64,000 nt of DNA, from NCBI GenBank assembly GCA_038496675.1, contig CM076668.1, forward strand, positions 88,966 to 152,965, given 5' to 3'. The notes under the pieces were generated by a model that was not told the DNA's origin, did not search any database, and saw only the letters and a list, made by a program, of their open reading frames with translations. This DNA comes from Rachycentron canadum. Lineage: Eukaryota > Chordata > Actinopteri > Carangiformes > Rachycentridae. A program made the translations under genes and the position numbers. Below, piece after piece: positions 24,436 to 34,804 of the stretch (position 1 is its first letter; each line of letters begins with the position of its first letter).

Positions 24436-25889
24436 GTAGATCGACTTGTAGATCTGTATGACCTGTAAAAACTGTAGACCTGTAAACCTGTCGACCTGTA
24501 GTCATGTATGACCTTTAGACTTGTATGACGTGTAGACCTGTAAACTTATATTACTTGTATGACCTGCAGACCTGTAGACCAATCGACCTGTAGATCTGTG
24601 TGACATGTAGACCTGTATGACCTATATGACCCTTTGACCTGTAGTACTGTAAACCTGGCCACCTGTTGATCTGTGTGAGCTGTAAACCTGCATGACCTGT
24701 ATGACCTGAGAAGCTAGATGACCTGTATGACCTGTTAACCTGTTGAACTGTAGATCTGTATGATCTGTATGACCTGTAGACCTGTAAATATGTCGACTTG
24801 TGGAGTTGTATAACATGTAGACCTATATGATAAGATAAATCTTTAGAAATGTATGACCTGTAGACTTGTGTATCTGTAGATTTGTATGACCTGTATGTTA
24901 TCTGTAGATGACCTGTAGACCTGTATGTCCTGTCGACTTGTATGTCATGTGTAGACATTTATGACTTGTATGAACTGCAGTCGTATCTGACCTGTAGAAC
25001 TCTGTGACCTGTAGATCTGTATGATATACATATATACATATATCGTCTACAGGTCCTACAAGTCATAAAGGTCTACCTAGACCTTTATGACTTGTAGGAC
25101 CTACAGTCCTATATGACCTGTATGACCTTTTAACCTGTCTACCTGTAGATCTGTATGACTTGTATGACCTGTAGACTTGTAAATTTGTCAACCTGTAGAT
25201 CTGTATGGCCTCTATAGGCCATACAGACCATGACCTGCAGACCTGTAGACCTATATATGATATGATATCGGTAGACCTGTATGACTTGTAGACCTGTAAA
25301 CCTAATCAACCTGTACATCTGTATGACCTGTAGACCTGTATGACCTCCAAACATATATGACCTGTCGACCTGAAGATCTGTATGACCTGTAGACATGTAT
25401 GAACTGCAGACTTGTAGACATATATAATGTGATATCTGTAGACCTGTATGACCTGTAGACCTATGAAACTGTCGAACTGTAGATCTGTATGACCTGTAGT
25501 CTAATATAACTTGTATGATCTGAAAACCTTTTGACCTGTATGACCTGCATGACCTGTAGACGCAAAAGACATGTATGACTTCTTAACCTGCCAACCTGTA
25601 GATCTGTATGGCTTGTATGACCTGTACACCTGTAAACTTGTCGACCTGTAGATTTATATGATCTGTAGACTTGTATGACCTGCAGACATGCAGACCAAAA
25701 TGATATATCTCTAGACCTTTAAGACCTGTAGACCTGTAATACTGTCAACATGTTGAGCTGTATGACCTGTAGACCTGTAAACTTGTCGACCTGTAGATCT
25801 GTGTGACCTGTTGACCTATATGACCTGTATGACCTGCAGACCTTTCTGACATGTATAACCTGTTAACCTTTCGACCTGTAGATATATAT
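24436..25889 (-). repeat. Satellite block, minus orientation; right arm of a large inverted repeat
   Basis: GACCTG-oriented units. 24641-24660 is the reverse complement of 23762-23781 with one mismatch. The word ctccaaacatatatgacctg near 25345 pairs with the plus copy near 23225-23245. Confidence 0.9.
25051..25102. repeat. Perfect 25-bp inverted repeat with 2-nt centre
   Basis: The left arm 25051-25075 (starts aggtcctacaagtc) and the right arm 25078-25102 (ends gacttgtaggacct) are exact reverse complements around CC. The stem could extrude as a near-loopless cruciform. Confidence 0.9.
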
Positions 25890-26541
25890 GACAGGTCATA
25901 CAGGTCATATAGTTCTACAGATCTACAGGTCATACATATCTACAGGTCGACAGGTTTACATGCATAACACATAACACTACAAGTTATGTAGTGTAGGTTG
26001 TAGTGCCTGTATGACTTGTAGACCTGTAAACCTGTAAACCTGTCAACTTGTAGACCATTATGAGCTGTAGACATTTATGACCTGCAGACCTGTAGACCTA
26101 TATGATATGATATCTGTATGACCTGAAAACCTGTATGAGCTTCAGACTTGTAGATCTATATAATATGATATCTGTGGATCTGTATGACCTATACACCTAT
26201 ATGACTTGTGTGGCCTGTTTACTATGACCTGTAGACCTGTAAACATGTCGACCTGTAGATTTGTATGACTTGTAAAACTGTCCACGTGTAGATCTGTATG
26301 ATCTGTATGGCCTGCAGACTTGTAGACATATATAATATGATATTTGTATGACCTGTCGATCTGTATGATCTGTAGACATGTATGATCTCTATGACCGGCA
26401 GACCTATGTGACCTATTGGAGCTGTTAACCTGTTGATCTGCAGATCTGTATTACTGAACTGTATGAGACAGGTCAACAGGTTTACAGGTCCACAGGTCCA
26501 CCTACACTACATAACTTGTAGTGTTATGTGTTATGCGTGTA
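25890..26541. repeat. Small inverted satellite segments flanked by a unique inverted marker pair
   Basis: At about 25891-25960 the satellite switches to plus for roughly 70 bases, ending in a non-satellite word (gcataacacataacactac, from 25963, continuing to tgtagtgtag near 25998). Minus satellite follows. At about 26465-26505 it is plus again. The exact reverse complement of the marker (ctacactacataacttgtag...) then lies at about 26506-26540, followed by minus satellite. Confidence 0.85.
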
Positions 26542-26654
26542 AACCTGTCGACCTGTATGACCTGTAAGTCCTGTAGAACTATATGACCTGTATGACCTGT
26601 TAACCTGTCGACCTATAGATCTGTATGACCTGTAGACCTGTAAACGTGTCGACA

Positions 26655-26693
26655 TTTACATTATTATTATTATTATATATAATAATAATAATA
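26655..26693. repeat. (ATT)n-(AAT)n palindromic tract
   Basis: A run of att triplets passes through tatata into a run of aat triplets, so the two halves are reverse complements and can form a hairpin. Confidence 0.9.
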
Positions 26694-28826
26694 ATATCTG
26701 TATATCTGTATGATCTGTATGATCTGTATGATCTGTATAACTGTATTAACTGCAGACCTGTAGACCTCTAAACCTGTCGACCTGTATATTGTATGACCTG
26801 TAGGACTGAATGACCTCTATGACCTGCAGACCTATGTGACCTATTTGAACTGTTAATCTGTATGACCTGTATTACCTGTAGACCTGTCAGCCTGTAGATC
26901 TGTATGACTTGTAGACCTATGTGACCTGCAGACCTGCACACCTATATCTGTATATCTGTATATCTGTATGATCAGTAAACATGTAGGACCTGTAGACCTC
27001 TCAGATCTCTTGACCTGTAGACCTATATGATATCTCCAGACCTGTATGTGACATGTAGACCTTTCATTTGTATGTCTCTATAAACTGAAAATATGGATGA
27101 CCTGTAGACCTGTGGACGTGTATGACCTGTAGACCTATAGACCAATGAGCTGTAGACCGGTATGACCTGTACGATATGTATGTTATTTGTATACCTGTAG
27201 ACCTGTATGACTTGTATGACTTGTGGACCCGTATGATATCTGTTGACTTGAATGACTTGTATGACCTGTAGACCCATATGATATCTGTAGTTGACCTGTC
27301 GACCTCTATGATATCTGTAGACCTGAATGACCTGTGAGGTATCTGTAGATGACCTGTAAACCTGTATGATATCTGTAGACTTATATGACCTGCAGACATG
27401 TTCATACATGTAAAACTGTATGACCAGCAGAACTGTAGAACTCTATGACCTGTAGGGTATCTGTAGACCAATAGACCTGTAAACCTGTCGACCTGTAGAT
27501 CTCTATGACTTGTATGACCTGTTAACTTGTAGTTAACAGAACTGTATGACATGTATGACCTGTAGACCTGTATGACCTGTTAACCTGTCGACCTGTAGAC
27601 CTGTAAACTTATATTATATATCTGTATGACCCTGTATGAGCTGCAGACCTGTACACCAATGTGAACTGTAGACTTGTATGACCTGTATGACCTGTAGGAT
27701 ATCTGTAGACCTGTAGACCTGTATACCTGTCGATCTGTAGATCTGCAGAACTGTATGACCTGTCGACCTGTTGACCTCTAAACCTGTCAACCTCTATGAC
27801 CTGCAAACCTATGTGACCTATTTGAACTGTTAACCTGTCGATCTGTAGATCTTTATGACCTGCATGATTTGGAGACCTTTAAACCTGTCAACATGTAAAT
27901 TTGTAAAACCCATATGACCTTGTAAATTGTCGACCTGTTGATCTGTATGACCTGTAAACTTAGATGACTTGTATTACCTGTTGACCTGTATGACCTGTTG
28001 ACCTGTATGACCTGTAGACTTGTAAAACTGTAGATGTGAAAATATGCATGAAATGTAGACCTGTATGACCTGTAGACACATACCACCTGTATAACCTGTA
28101 GACCTGAATGATCTGTAGACATGCAAGAAATGTAGACCTTCATGACTTGTATGACCTGTAAACCTGTCGTCCTTTAGATCTGCATGACCTGTAGACTTGT
28201 ATGACCTGTTGACTTGTAAACCTGTCGACCTGTAGATCTGTATGACATGTATGACCTGTAGACCTATAAACCTGTCGACCTGTAGATCTGTATGAACTAT
28301 ATGACCTGTTAACCTGTCAACCTATAGATCTGTATGACCTGTATACCTGTAAACTCTCTAAATATCATATCATATACATATATGATATGATATGATATCT
28401 GTATGACCCGTAGAGTCGTATGAGCTACGGACTTGTAGACCTAGATAATATATCTGTCTAGCTGTATAACCTGTGCACCAGTAAACCTGTCAACCTTGTA
28501 TGACCTGTCGACCTGTAAACCTGTCGACCTGTGGATCTGTATGACTTGTAGACCTGTATGACCTGCAGACCTGTAGACCTATGTAAACTGTATGACCTGT
28601 AGGATATCTGTAGACTTGTAGACCTCTAACCCTGTCGACCTGTAGATCTGTATGACCTGTATATCTGTATGACCTCTATGACCTGCAGAAAAATGTGACC
28701 TATTTGAACTCTTAACCTATCGATCTGTAGATCTGTAGAGCTGTATTACTTAGCTGTATACTCTCTGAACCTGTAAACCTGTGTGGCCTGTTGACCTGTA
28801 TGACTTGTAGACCTGTAAACCTGTTG

Positions 28827-28912
28827 ACCTGGAGATCTGTATGATCTGTATGATCTGTGTGATCTGTATGATCTGTATGATCTGTATGATCTGTATGATC
28901 TGTATGATCTGT
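28827..28912 (-). repeat. Homogenized TATGATCTG 9-mer run
   Basis: Consecutive copies of tatgatctg (one with tgtgatctg) in perfect 9-bp register, far more uniform than the surrounding satellite. It suggests recent slippage or local gene conversion. Confidence 0.88.
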
Positions 28913-28975
28913 ATAACTGTATGACCTGCAGACCTGTAGACTTATATAACTTGTATGACCTGTTGACCTGTAGAC

Positions 28976-31017
28976 CTCAAGTCATACAGATCAACAGGTT
29001 GACAGGTTGACAGGTTTACGGGTCATACAGGTCAACAGGCCACACAGGTCATATAGGTCTACAGGTCATACATATCTACAGTTTGACAGGTTTACATGTC
29101 CACAGGCCATACAACTAAGTCATACAGTAATACAGATCTACAGATCAACAGGTTAATCAGGTCATATCAACAGGAGGAGGTCACATCAACAGGTTAATCA
29201 GGTCACATAGGTCATAAAGGTCATACAGGTCATACAGGTCATACAGATCTACAGGTCGACAGGTTTAGAGGTTTAGAGGTTTACAGGTCAACAGGTCATG
29301 CAAGTTATATAGGTCTACAGGTCTGCAGGTCATACAGTTATACAGATCTTACAAATCTACAGGTCGACAGGTTTACAGGTATACAGATATCCAACAGGTT
29401 ATACAAGTCATACAGGTCTACAGTTCACATAGGTATAAAGGTCTGCAGGTCACACAGGTCCACAAGTCATACAGATCTACAGGTCGACAGGCCACACAGG
29501 TCATATAGGTCTACAGGTCATACATATCTACAGTTTGACAGGTTTACATGTCCACAGGCCATACAACTAAGTCATACAGTAATACAGATCTACAGATCAA
29601 CAGGTTAATCAGGTCATATCAACAGGAGGAGGTCACATCAACAGGTTAATCAGGTCACATAGGTCATAAAGGTCATACAGGTCATACAGGTCATACAGAT
29701 CTACAGGTCGACAGGTTTAGAGGTTTAGAGGTTTACAGGTCAACAGGTCATGCAAGTTATATAGGTCTACAGGTCTGCAGGTCATACAGTTATACAGATC
29801 TTACAAATCTACAGGTCGACAGGTTTACAGGTATACAGATATCCAACAGGTTATACAAGTCATACAGGTCTACAGTTCACATAGGTATAAAGGTCTGCAG
29901 GTCACACAGGTCCACAAGTCATACAGATCTACAGGTCGACAGGCCACACAGGTCATATAGGTCTACAGGTCATACATATCTACAGTTTGACAGGTTTACA
30001 TGTCCATAGACCATACAACAAAGTAATACAGATCTGCAGATCGACAGGTTACATAGGTCAATAATAGGTCAATAGGTCATAGGTCTGTCAATAGGTCACA
30101 TAGGTCTGCAGGTCATACAGGTCATATCGGTCTACAGTTGACATTGGTCTGCAGGTCATACAAGTCTACAAGTCATACAGATCTACAGGTAGACATGTTT
30201 ACAGGTCATACAAGTCAGACAGGTCGACATTTCTTGCATGTCTACAGATCATTCAGGTCTACAGGTTATACAGGTGGTATGTGTCTACAGGTCTGCAGGT
30301 CATACAGTTCTCCAAATATCATACAGGTTATACAGGTCTTCAGGTCATACAGGTCAACAGGTTATACAGGTCAGATATATCTACAGGTCTGCAGGTCATA
30401 CAGGTCTACATTTCATGCATATTTTCACATCCACAGTTTTACAAGTCTACAGGTCATACAGGTCAACAGGTCAACAGGTCATACAGGTCAACAGGTAATA
30501 CAAGTCATCTAAGTTTACAGGTCATACAGATCAACAGGTCAACAATTTACAAGGTCATATGGGTTTTACAAATTTACATGCTGACAGGTGTCCAATTCAT
30601 GCAGGTCATACAGGTCATAAAGATCTACAGATCGACAGGTTAACAGTTCAAATAGGTCACGTAGGTTTGCAGGTCATAGAGGTTGACAGGTTTAGAGGTC
30701 AACAGGTCGACAGGTCATACAGTTCTGCAGATCGACAGGTATACAGGTCTACAGGTCTACAGATATCCTACAGGTCATACAGGTCATACAAGTCTACAGT
30801 TCACATTGGTGTACAGGTCTGCAGCTCATACAGGTCTACAAGTCATACAAATCAACGAGACGACAGGTTTACAGGTCTACAGGTCTACAGGTGAACAGGC
30901 CACACAAGTCATATAGGTCCATAAGTCATACAGATCTACAGATATAATTTTATATAGGTCTACAAGTCTGCAGCTCATACAGTTTTACGGGTCATACAGA
31001 TATCATATCATATAGGT
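28976..31017 (+). repeat. Satellite block, plus orientation, with 452-bp tandem duplication
   Basis: Plus-oriented units. Two tandem copies of about 452 bp cover roughly 29034-29485 and 29486-29937, with a third partial copy to about 30015. The landmark caacaggaggaggtcacatc occurs at 29169 and 29621, exactly 452 apart. AGGTCA starts at 29209, 29218, 29227, 29236 and 29245 in strict 9-bp steps. Confidence 0.92.
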
Positions 31018-31188
31018 CATGAGACCAGAGTGGCTTTGTCTCTCTTCTTCCTGCACTTGTGCGAATCTCTTGTCCCTTTATCTCTGCTGTTTGTTGCTGC
31101 TAAGTGTGTGTGTGTGCGTGCGTGCGTGCGTGTGTACGTTCGTATGTCGATCGCTGTGTACGGTGTCTGCCTCAGTCATGAACACTCA
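31018..31188. other. Unidentified 170-bp non-satellite insert
   Basis: Between two plus-oriented satellite blocks lies unique sequence starting gagaccagagtggctttg, pyrimidine-rich, followed by a TG/CG alternating tract (tgtgtgtgcgtgcgtgcgtg, about 31106-31135). No ORF of note, no clear target-site duplication and no recognised transposon. Satellite resumes at about 31187. Confidence 0.6.
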
Positions 31189-31396
31189 GGTCTGCATGTC
31201 ATACATGTCTACAGTTCATATTGGTCTACAAGTCGACAGGTTTACAGGTCATATAAGTCTAAAGTCTGCAGTTCTCACAGGTCTACAGAAATCATATCAT
31301 ACAGGTCTACAGGTCTGCGGGTCATACAGGTCTACAGGTCATGCAGGTCTACAGGTTGACAGGTTTACAGGTCTACAGTTCATACAGCCTTTCATT
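31189..31396 (+). repeat. Satellite block, plus orientation
   Basis: A short plus-oriented run ending at catacagcctttcattctg, where the orientation flips. Confidence 0.85.
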
Positions 31397-32733
31397 CTGT
31401 AGATCTGTATGACCTGCAGACCTGTAGACCTGTATGATATTGTTTTTGTAAACCTGTCTGCAGATGTGTATGTGTATATTATATGACTTGTATAAACTGT
31501 TGACCTGTATGACCTGTAGACCTGTATGACCTGTATGACCTGTATGACCTGCAGACACAGATGACATGTATGACTTGTTAACCTGTCATCCTGTAGATCT
31601 GTATGACCTTTAGACCTGTTTGACCAGCAGACCTGTAGACTTATATGAAATTATATCTGTAGACCTTTATGACCTGTAGACCTGTAAACCTGTTGACCTG
31701 TAGTTCTGTATGACCTTTAGACCGATATTACCTATCTGAACTGTATGACCTGTTGACCTGTAGACCTTTAGACCTGTATGATATCTGTTGACCTATAGAC
31801 TTGTATGACTTGTATGATCTGTAGTCCGATCTGACCTGTAGACCTGAATGACCTGTGGACCTGTATGATCTTTCTAGACCTGTATGACTTGTAGACCTGT
31901 ATGACCTAAAAACATATATGACCTGTATGACCTGTTAACCTGTGGATCTGTATGACCTATAGCCCTGTAAACCTGTCGACCTGTAGAGATGTATGACCTG
32001 TGGACTTATAACCTGCAGACTTGTAGACATATATAATAGACCTGCATGACCTGTTGAACTGTATGACCTGCAAACTTTTATAATCTGTATGACCTGTTAA
32101 CCTATCGACCTGTAGATATGTATGACCCGTATGACCTGCAAACTTAAATAATTTGTATGACCTGCTAACCTGTTGACCTGTATATTTGTATGACCTGCAG
32201 ACTTGTAAACATACATAAAATGATATCTGTATGACTTGCAGACCTGTAAACCTATCAACCTGTAGACGTGTATAACCTGCAGACTTTTAAACATATATAA
32301 TATGATATCTGTATGACTTGCAGACCTGTAAACCTATCAACCAGTCAACTTGTATAACCTGCAGACTTTTAAACATATATAATATGATATTTGTATGACT
32401 TGTAGACCTGTAAACCTGTCAACCTGTAGAGTTGTATGACTTGTAGACCTGTAAACCTGTCGACCTGTATAAATGTATAACCTGTAGACTTGTAGATTTG
32501 TTTTACAGAGCTATATGACCTGTATGACTTGTAGACTTATATGAGCTGTAGACATGTATGACCTGTAGACCTGTATGACCTGTAGACCTGTATATCTGTA
32601 GACCTGTGTAACACACGTGTATGACTTGTATGACTAAAAACCTGTATGACTTGTAGATCTATATGACTTGTAGATCTTTATGACTTGTATGACCTGTAAA
32701 TCTTTATGCCCTGTATATGAGCTGTAAACATGT
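31397..32733 (-). repeat. Satellite block, minus orientation, last block of the array
   Basis: GACCTG-oriented units. A unit around 32200-32290 is repeated at about 32290-32400 (words catatataatatgatatctgtatgacttgcag). The array stops at about 32733, where Penelope-like sequence begins. Confidence 0.9.
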
Positions 32734-32904
32734 CTTGCGGAGCAATGGTTTGGAGCCCCAAACCCCCCGATTTGGTATTAATGTATAAATGTTGCTGAAT
32801 TTTGTTTTTTGCATTTTTTCTGTTTCTCTGATATTTAATCTTTTGCAGTGTGTGCATTTTATCATGTACACCAAGTTGGTCGTTTGAGGTGTACATCTGA
32901 ACAA
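32704..32904 (-). pseudogene. Decayed GIY-YIG-like endonuclease piece of the Penelope-like element
   Basis: The minus frame reads TTNLVYMIKCTHCKRLNIRE followed by TEKMQK. Intact PLE or GIY-YIG domains usually read xxVVYxIxCxxCxxxYVGETG here, so the Tyr-Ile-Lys-Cys-x-x-Cys part is kept while the YVG part has decayed to LNIR. The end of the frame (LQLIYRA) is already satellite. Confidence 0.55.
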
Positions 32905-33109
32905 TTGCTGAATGTCCAGTCGGTGTTTGCTGGGACTATGTAATTACAAAAGGGTGAGAGAGTGAGAGAGAGAGTCAGTTATGTACTCTCCCCCAGACCT
33001 CTGTCTTAATTGCTCTGAGGAAGTGGCAAGAGTAGGTTCTTCGGTTCTGTGCATGGAATAGGACAGATGTGGCATCATCTACGTCCTACAGGTAACGTAC
33101 ATATTCTAT

Positions 33110-33300
33110 GAAATCTGATTAGTTGTGATTTGATAAGTCCCCTGAATGTGAGTCCGGGATGTTCGCTGTCTTCTGGAGGAGGGTGTGTCTGTCGTTCTTT
33201 TTTAAGTTGACCTTCGTGGCCAGCGGGTGGTCATTTATGTGGTCAGTGTGATTATGGAAGAAAATGTGCGTGTCCAGAAATTCCACCTCCTAGTTGTAAG
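33110..33300 (-). pseudogene. Penelope-like RT C-terminal (thumb) segment, best-preserved copy
   Basis: Translating the minus strand gives EVEFLDTHIFFHNHTDHIND, then PLATKVNL, a Lys/His/Pro-rich stretch, and GLTFRGLIKSQLIRF across about 190 bases with a frameshift near the poly-A/T run at 33200. In PLE proteins this order (FLD...; HP...; F...I.SQ..R) follows the RT palm and precedes the linker to GIY-YIG. Confidence 0.55.
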
Positions 33301-34433
33301 TTGCGTTTTAAATTTATTTTTGAGTGATTTTCAGGACGATTTGAAAGTTTTGAAAGTCCTCACATGTGCCGCTCCACACGCCAAATGTGTCAATCAACTA
33401 CAGACCTGTAAGTGGAGCCTGTTATAGAATAGAAACTCGTTTTTAGTTAGTGTAGATTGTAGAACCCGGGTGGTGCGGATCAGGTGAACTTCGGAATGCC
33501 GCTTCGACCGCATTCAGGCCTAGTTTCGTGTTAATATTAGTGTATAATAAAGCTTTTGGTTAAAAAAGAAAAAGAAAAAAAAGCCTTTGCAATCACAAAT
33601 ACTTTTTTTCATACTTTTTTGTTTATTGACCATTGTGGAAATGGTGGGAAGCCGTTATAGAACAAAAAATAAATTACATATAAATTATAAAGGTACGGAC
33701 AACTCAAGTCCCCAGAATGTGTTTCTGGGGTGGTAGCTGCTCTTTTGGAGGAGGGTGTGTTTTGAAAGTCCTCACATGGGGCGCTCTACATGGCAAATAT
33801 GTCAATCAACCATAGGCCTGTAAGTGGTGCTTGTTAGAGAATAGAAAATCGTTTTTGGTTGGTGGAATTTCCAAGAGCTGTAGAATCAATCTATCGGTGG
33901 GATCAAGTGAATTACGGAATACCGTTTCGACGCTTTCAGGCCAAGTTTCGTGTTAATGTGACTATAATGACTGAAACATACTTTATTGACTAATCAAGTT
34001 ATTTAACATAACTGGTGTGATTGTACCAGAACAACGGTGGAAAGTTCAGTATTCATAAAACAAATAATTAATTCATACAAATCAATTATAGAGGTACCGA
34101 CATCTCAAGGAAAAGGGAATGGGAGAAAAGCGAAAATTTCTCGTTTAAGTAGACCTTCGTGGCCAGCATTTCCATGTGGTCGGTGTGATCATGGATGATA
34201 TTCGTGTTGGTATGAGTGTGATCAAAATGGTGGAGATTTTTATTTCCTATGATCTGCCCGGGTGAAGCTTTAAAATAGAGTTGAATCTGTGTAGCTATTG
34301 GGACTATGTAATTATAAATGGTTCTGTAGTCCCCTCCGGACATCTGTCCTTATTGTCCTTAGTATCTGATTACTTGTGATTTGATAAGTCCCCTGAATGT
34401 GTGTCTGGGGTTGCAGCTGCACTTATGAAGGAG

Positions 34434-34500
34434 GGTGTGTCTGTCGGTTTCTTTGAACGGTCTCTTTGAATTACTTCAAAGAGATCGACAGACACAACCT
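34434..34500. repeat. Inverted repeat at head-to-head Penelope-like copies
   Basis: gagggtgtgtctgtcggtttctttgaa (34434-34460) is nearly the reverse complement of ttcaaagagatcgacagacacaacctc (34475-34501), with a spacer of about 14 bases. Right of it the sequence (ctggccacaaagctctacac) is in the opposite orientation to the other copies. Confidence 0.8.
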
Positions 34501-34642
34501 CTTCTTGAGGTGAACCAGCTGGCCACAAAGCTCTACACATTAGTTGGGTTAGTTGACACAGGTTAAATTGAAGGAAAAGGGGATAAGTGGAGAATAGTGA
34601 AAAAGAGGGAAGTATGAGGGGGAGGATTGTAGAAAATCGAAA

Positions 34643-34804
34643 ATGCCCACAACGAAAGATCGTGAAGCCTTGCCGATTAACGGTTTTAACGGAGCGTTGA
34701 ACTCCAGTATCTCGCCCTGCGGCGTCTCTACTAAACTCCAGGCCAGATTAGCACCAAGGACTCGTTTAAAATTTTCTATGACGACCTATCAAGTACATTG
34801 GTGA
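34643..34804 (+). CDS. Orphan 53-codon reading frame ending in a splice-donor-like site; unknown
   Basis: The ATG at 34643 opens MPTTKDREALPINGFNGALN, continuing through RLAPRTRLKFSMTTYQVHW to a tga at 34802-34804. The stretch is richer in G+C and CpG than its surroundings. The sequence at 34800/34801 is TTG|GTGAGT, a strong donor, so it could be a first coding exon of about 158 bases (52 codons plus two bases). I do not recognise the protein. It does not resemble the methionine synthase N-terminus. It could be a 5' exon of an unidentified gene, part of the Penelope-like element, or chance. Confidence 0.25.
   Translation: MPTTKDREALPINGFNGALNSSISPCGVSTKLQARLAPRTRLKFSMTTYQVHW

Larger units (their letters stand above)
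26541..28975 (-). repeat. Satellite block, minus orientation
   Basis: GACCTG-oriented units. It contains an (ATT)n/(AAT)n self-complementary tract at about 26655-26693 and an AT-rich near-palindrome (atatcatatcatatacatatatgatatgatat) around 28367-28400. A homogeneous run of TATGATCTG 9-mers lies at about 28827-28912. Confidence 0.9.
1..32733. repeat. Giant 8/9-bp minisatellite (CAGGTCTA / CAGGTCATA units), interrupted by transposons
   Basis: Apart from the insertions listed separately, the whole stretch is made of short units starting CAGGT. The main forms are the 8-mers CAGGTCTA, CAGGTCGA, CAGGTTTA and CAGGTCAA and the 9-mer CAGGTCATA. Units are mixed, with many point changes (AAGTC, CAGATC, CAGTTC), so the array is old and degenerate but the register is still obvious. 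Orientation is not constant: some blocks read CAGGTC on the plus strand, others read GACCTG. Segments of a few hundred bases recur at distant places in direct or inverted orientation, which implies amplification of larger higher-order blocks on top of the short unit. I see no gene in it. The family is not one I can name; a satellite or minisatellite is the only supported call. Confidence 0.95.

Noticed and set aside
22224..32294. Further satellite-derived frames on both strands
   Set aside because: Same reason. The same peptide words appear in different frames because three 8-mers make 24 bases.
1..32733. A CRISPR-like or other regularly spaced repeat array
   Set aside because: Units are 8-9 bp with no unique spacers, degenerate and in both orientations, in a vertebrate genome.
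34086..34343. A separate His/Thr-rich small gene on the minus strand
   Set aside because: The frame HTNTNIIHDHTDHMEMLATK matches the repeated Penelope-like segment at 33200-33290 and is a truncated copy of it.
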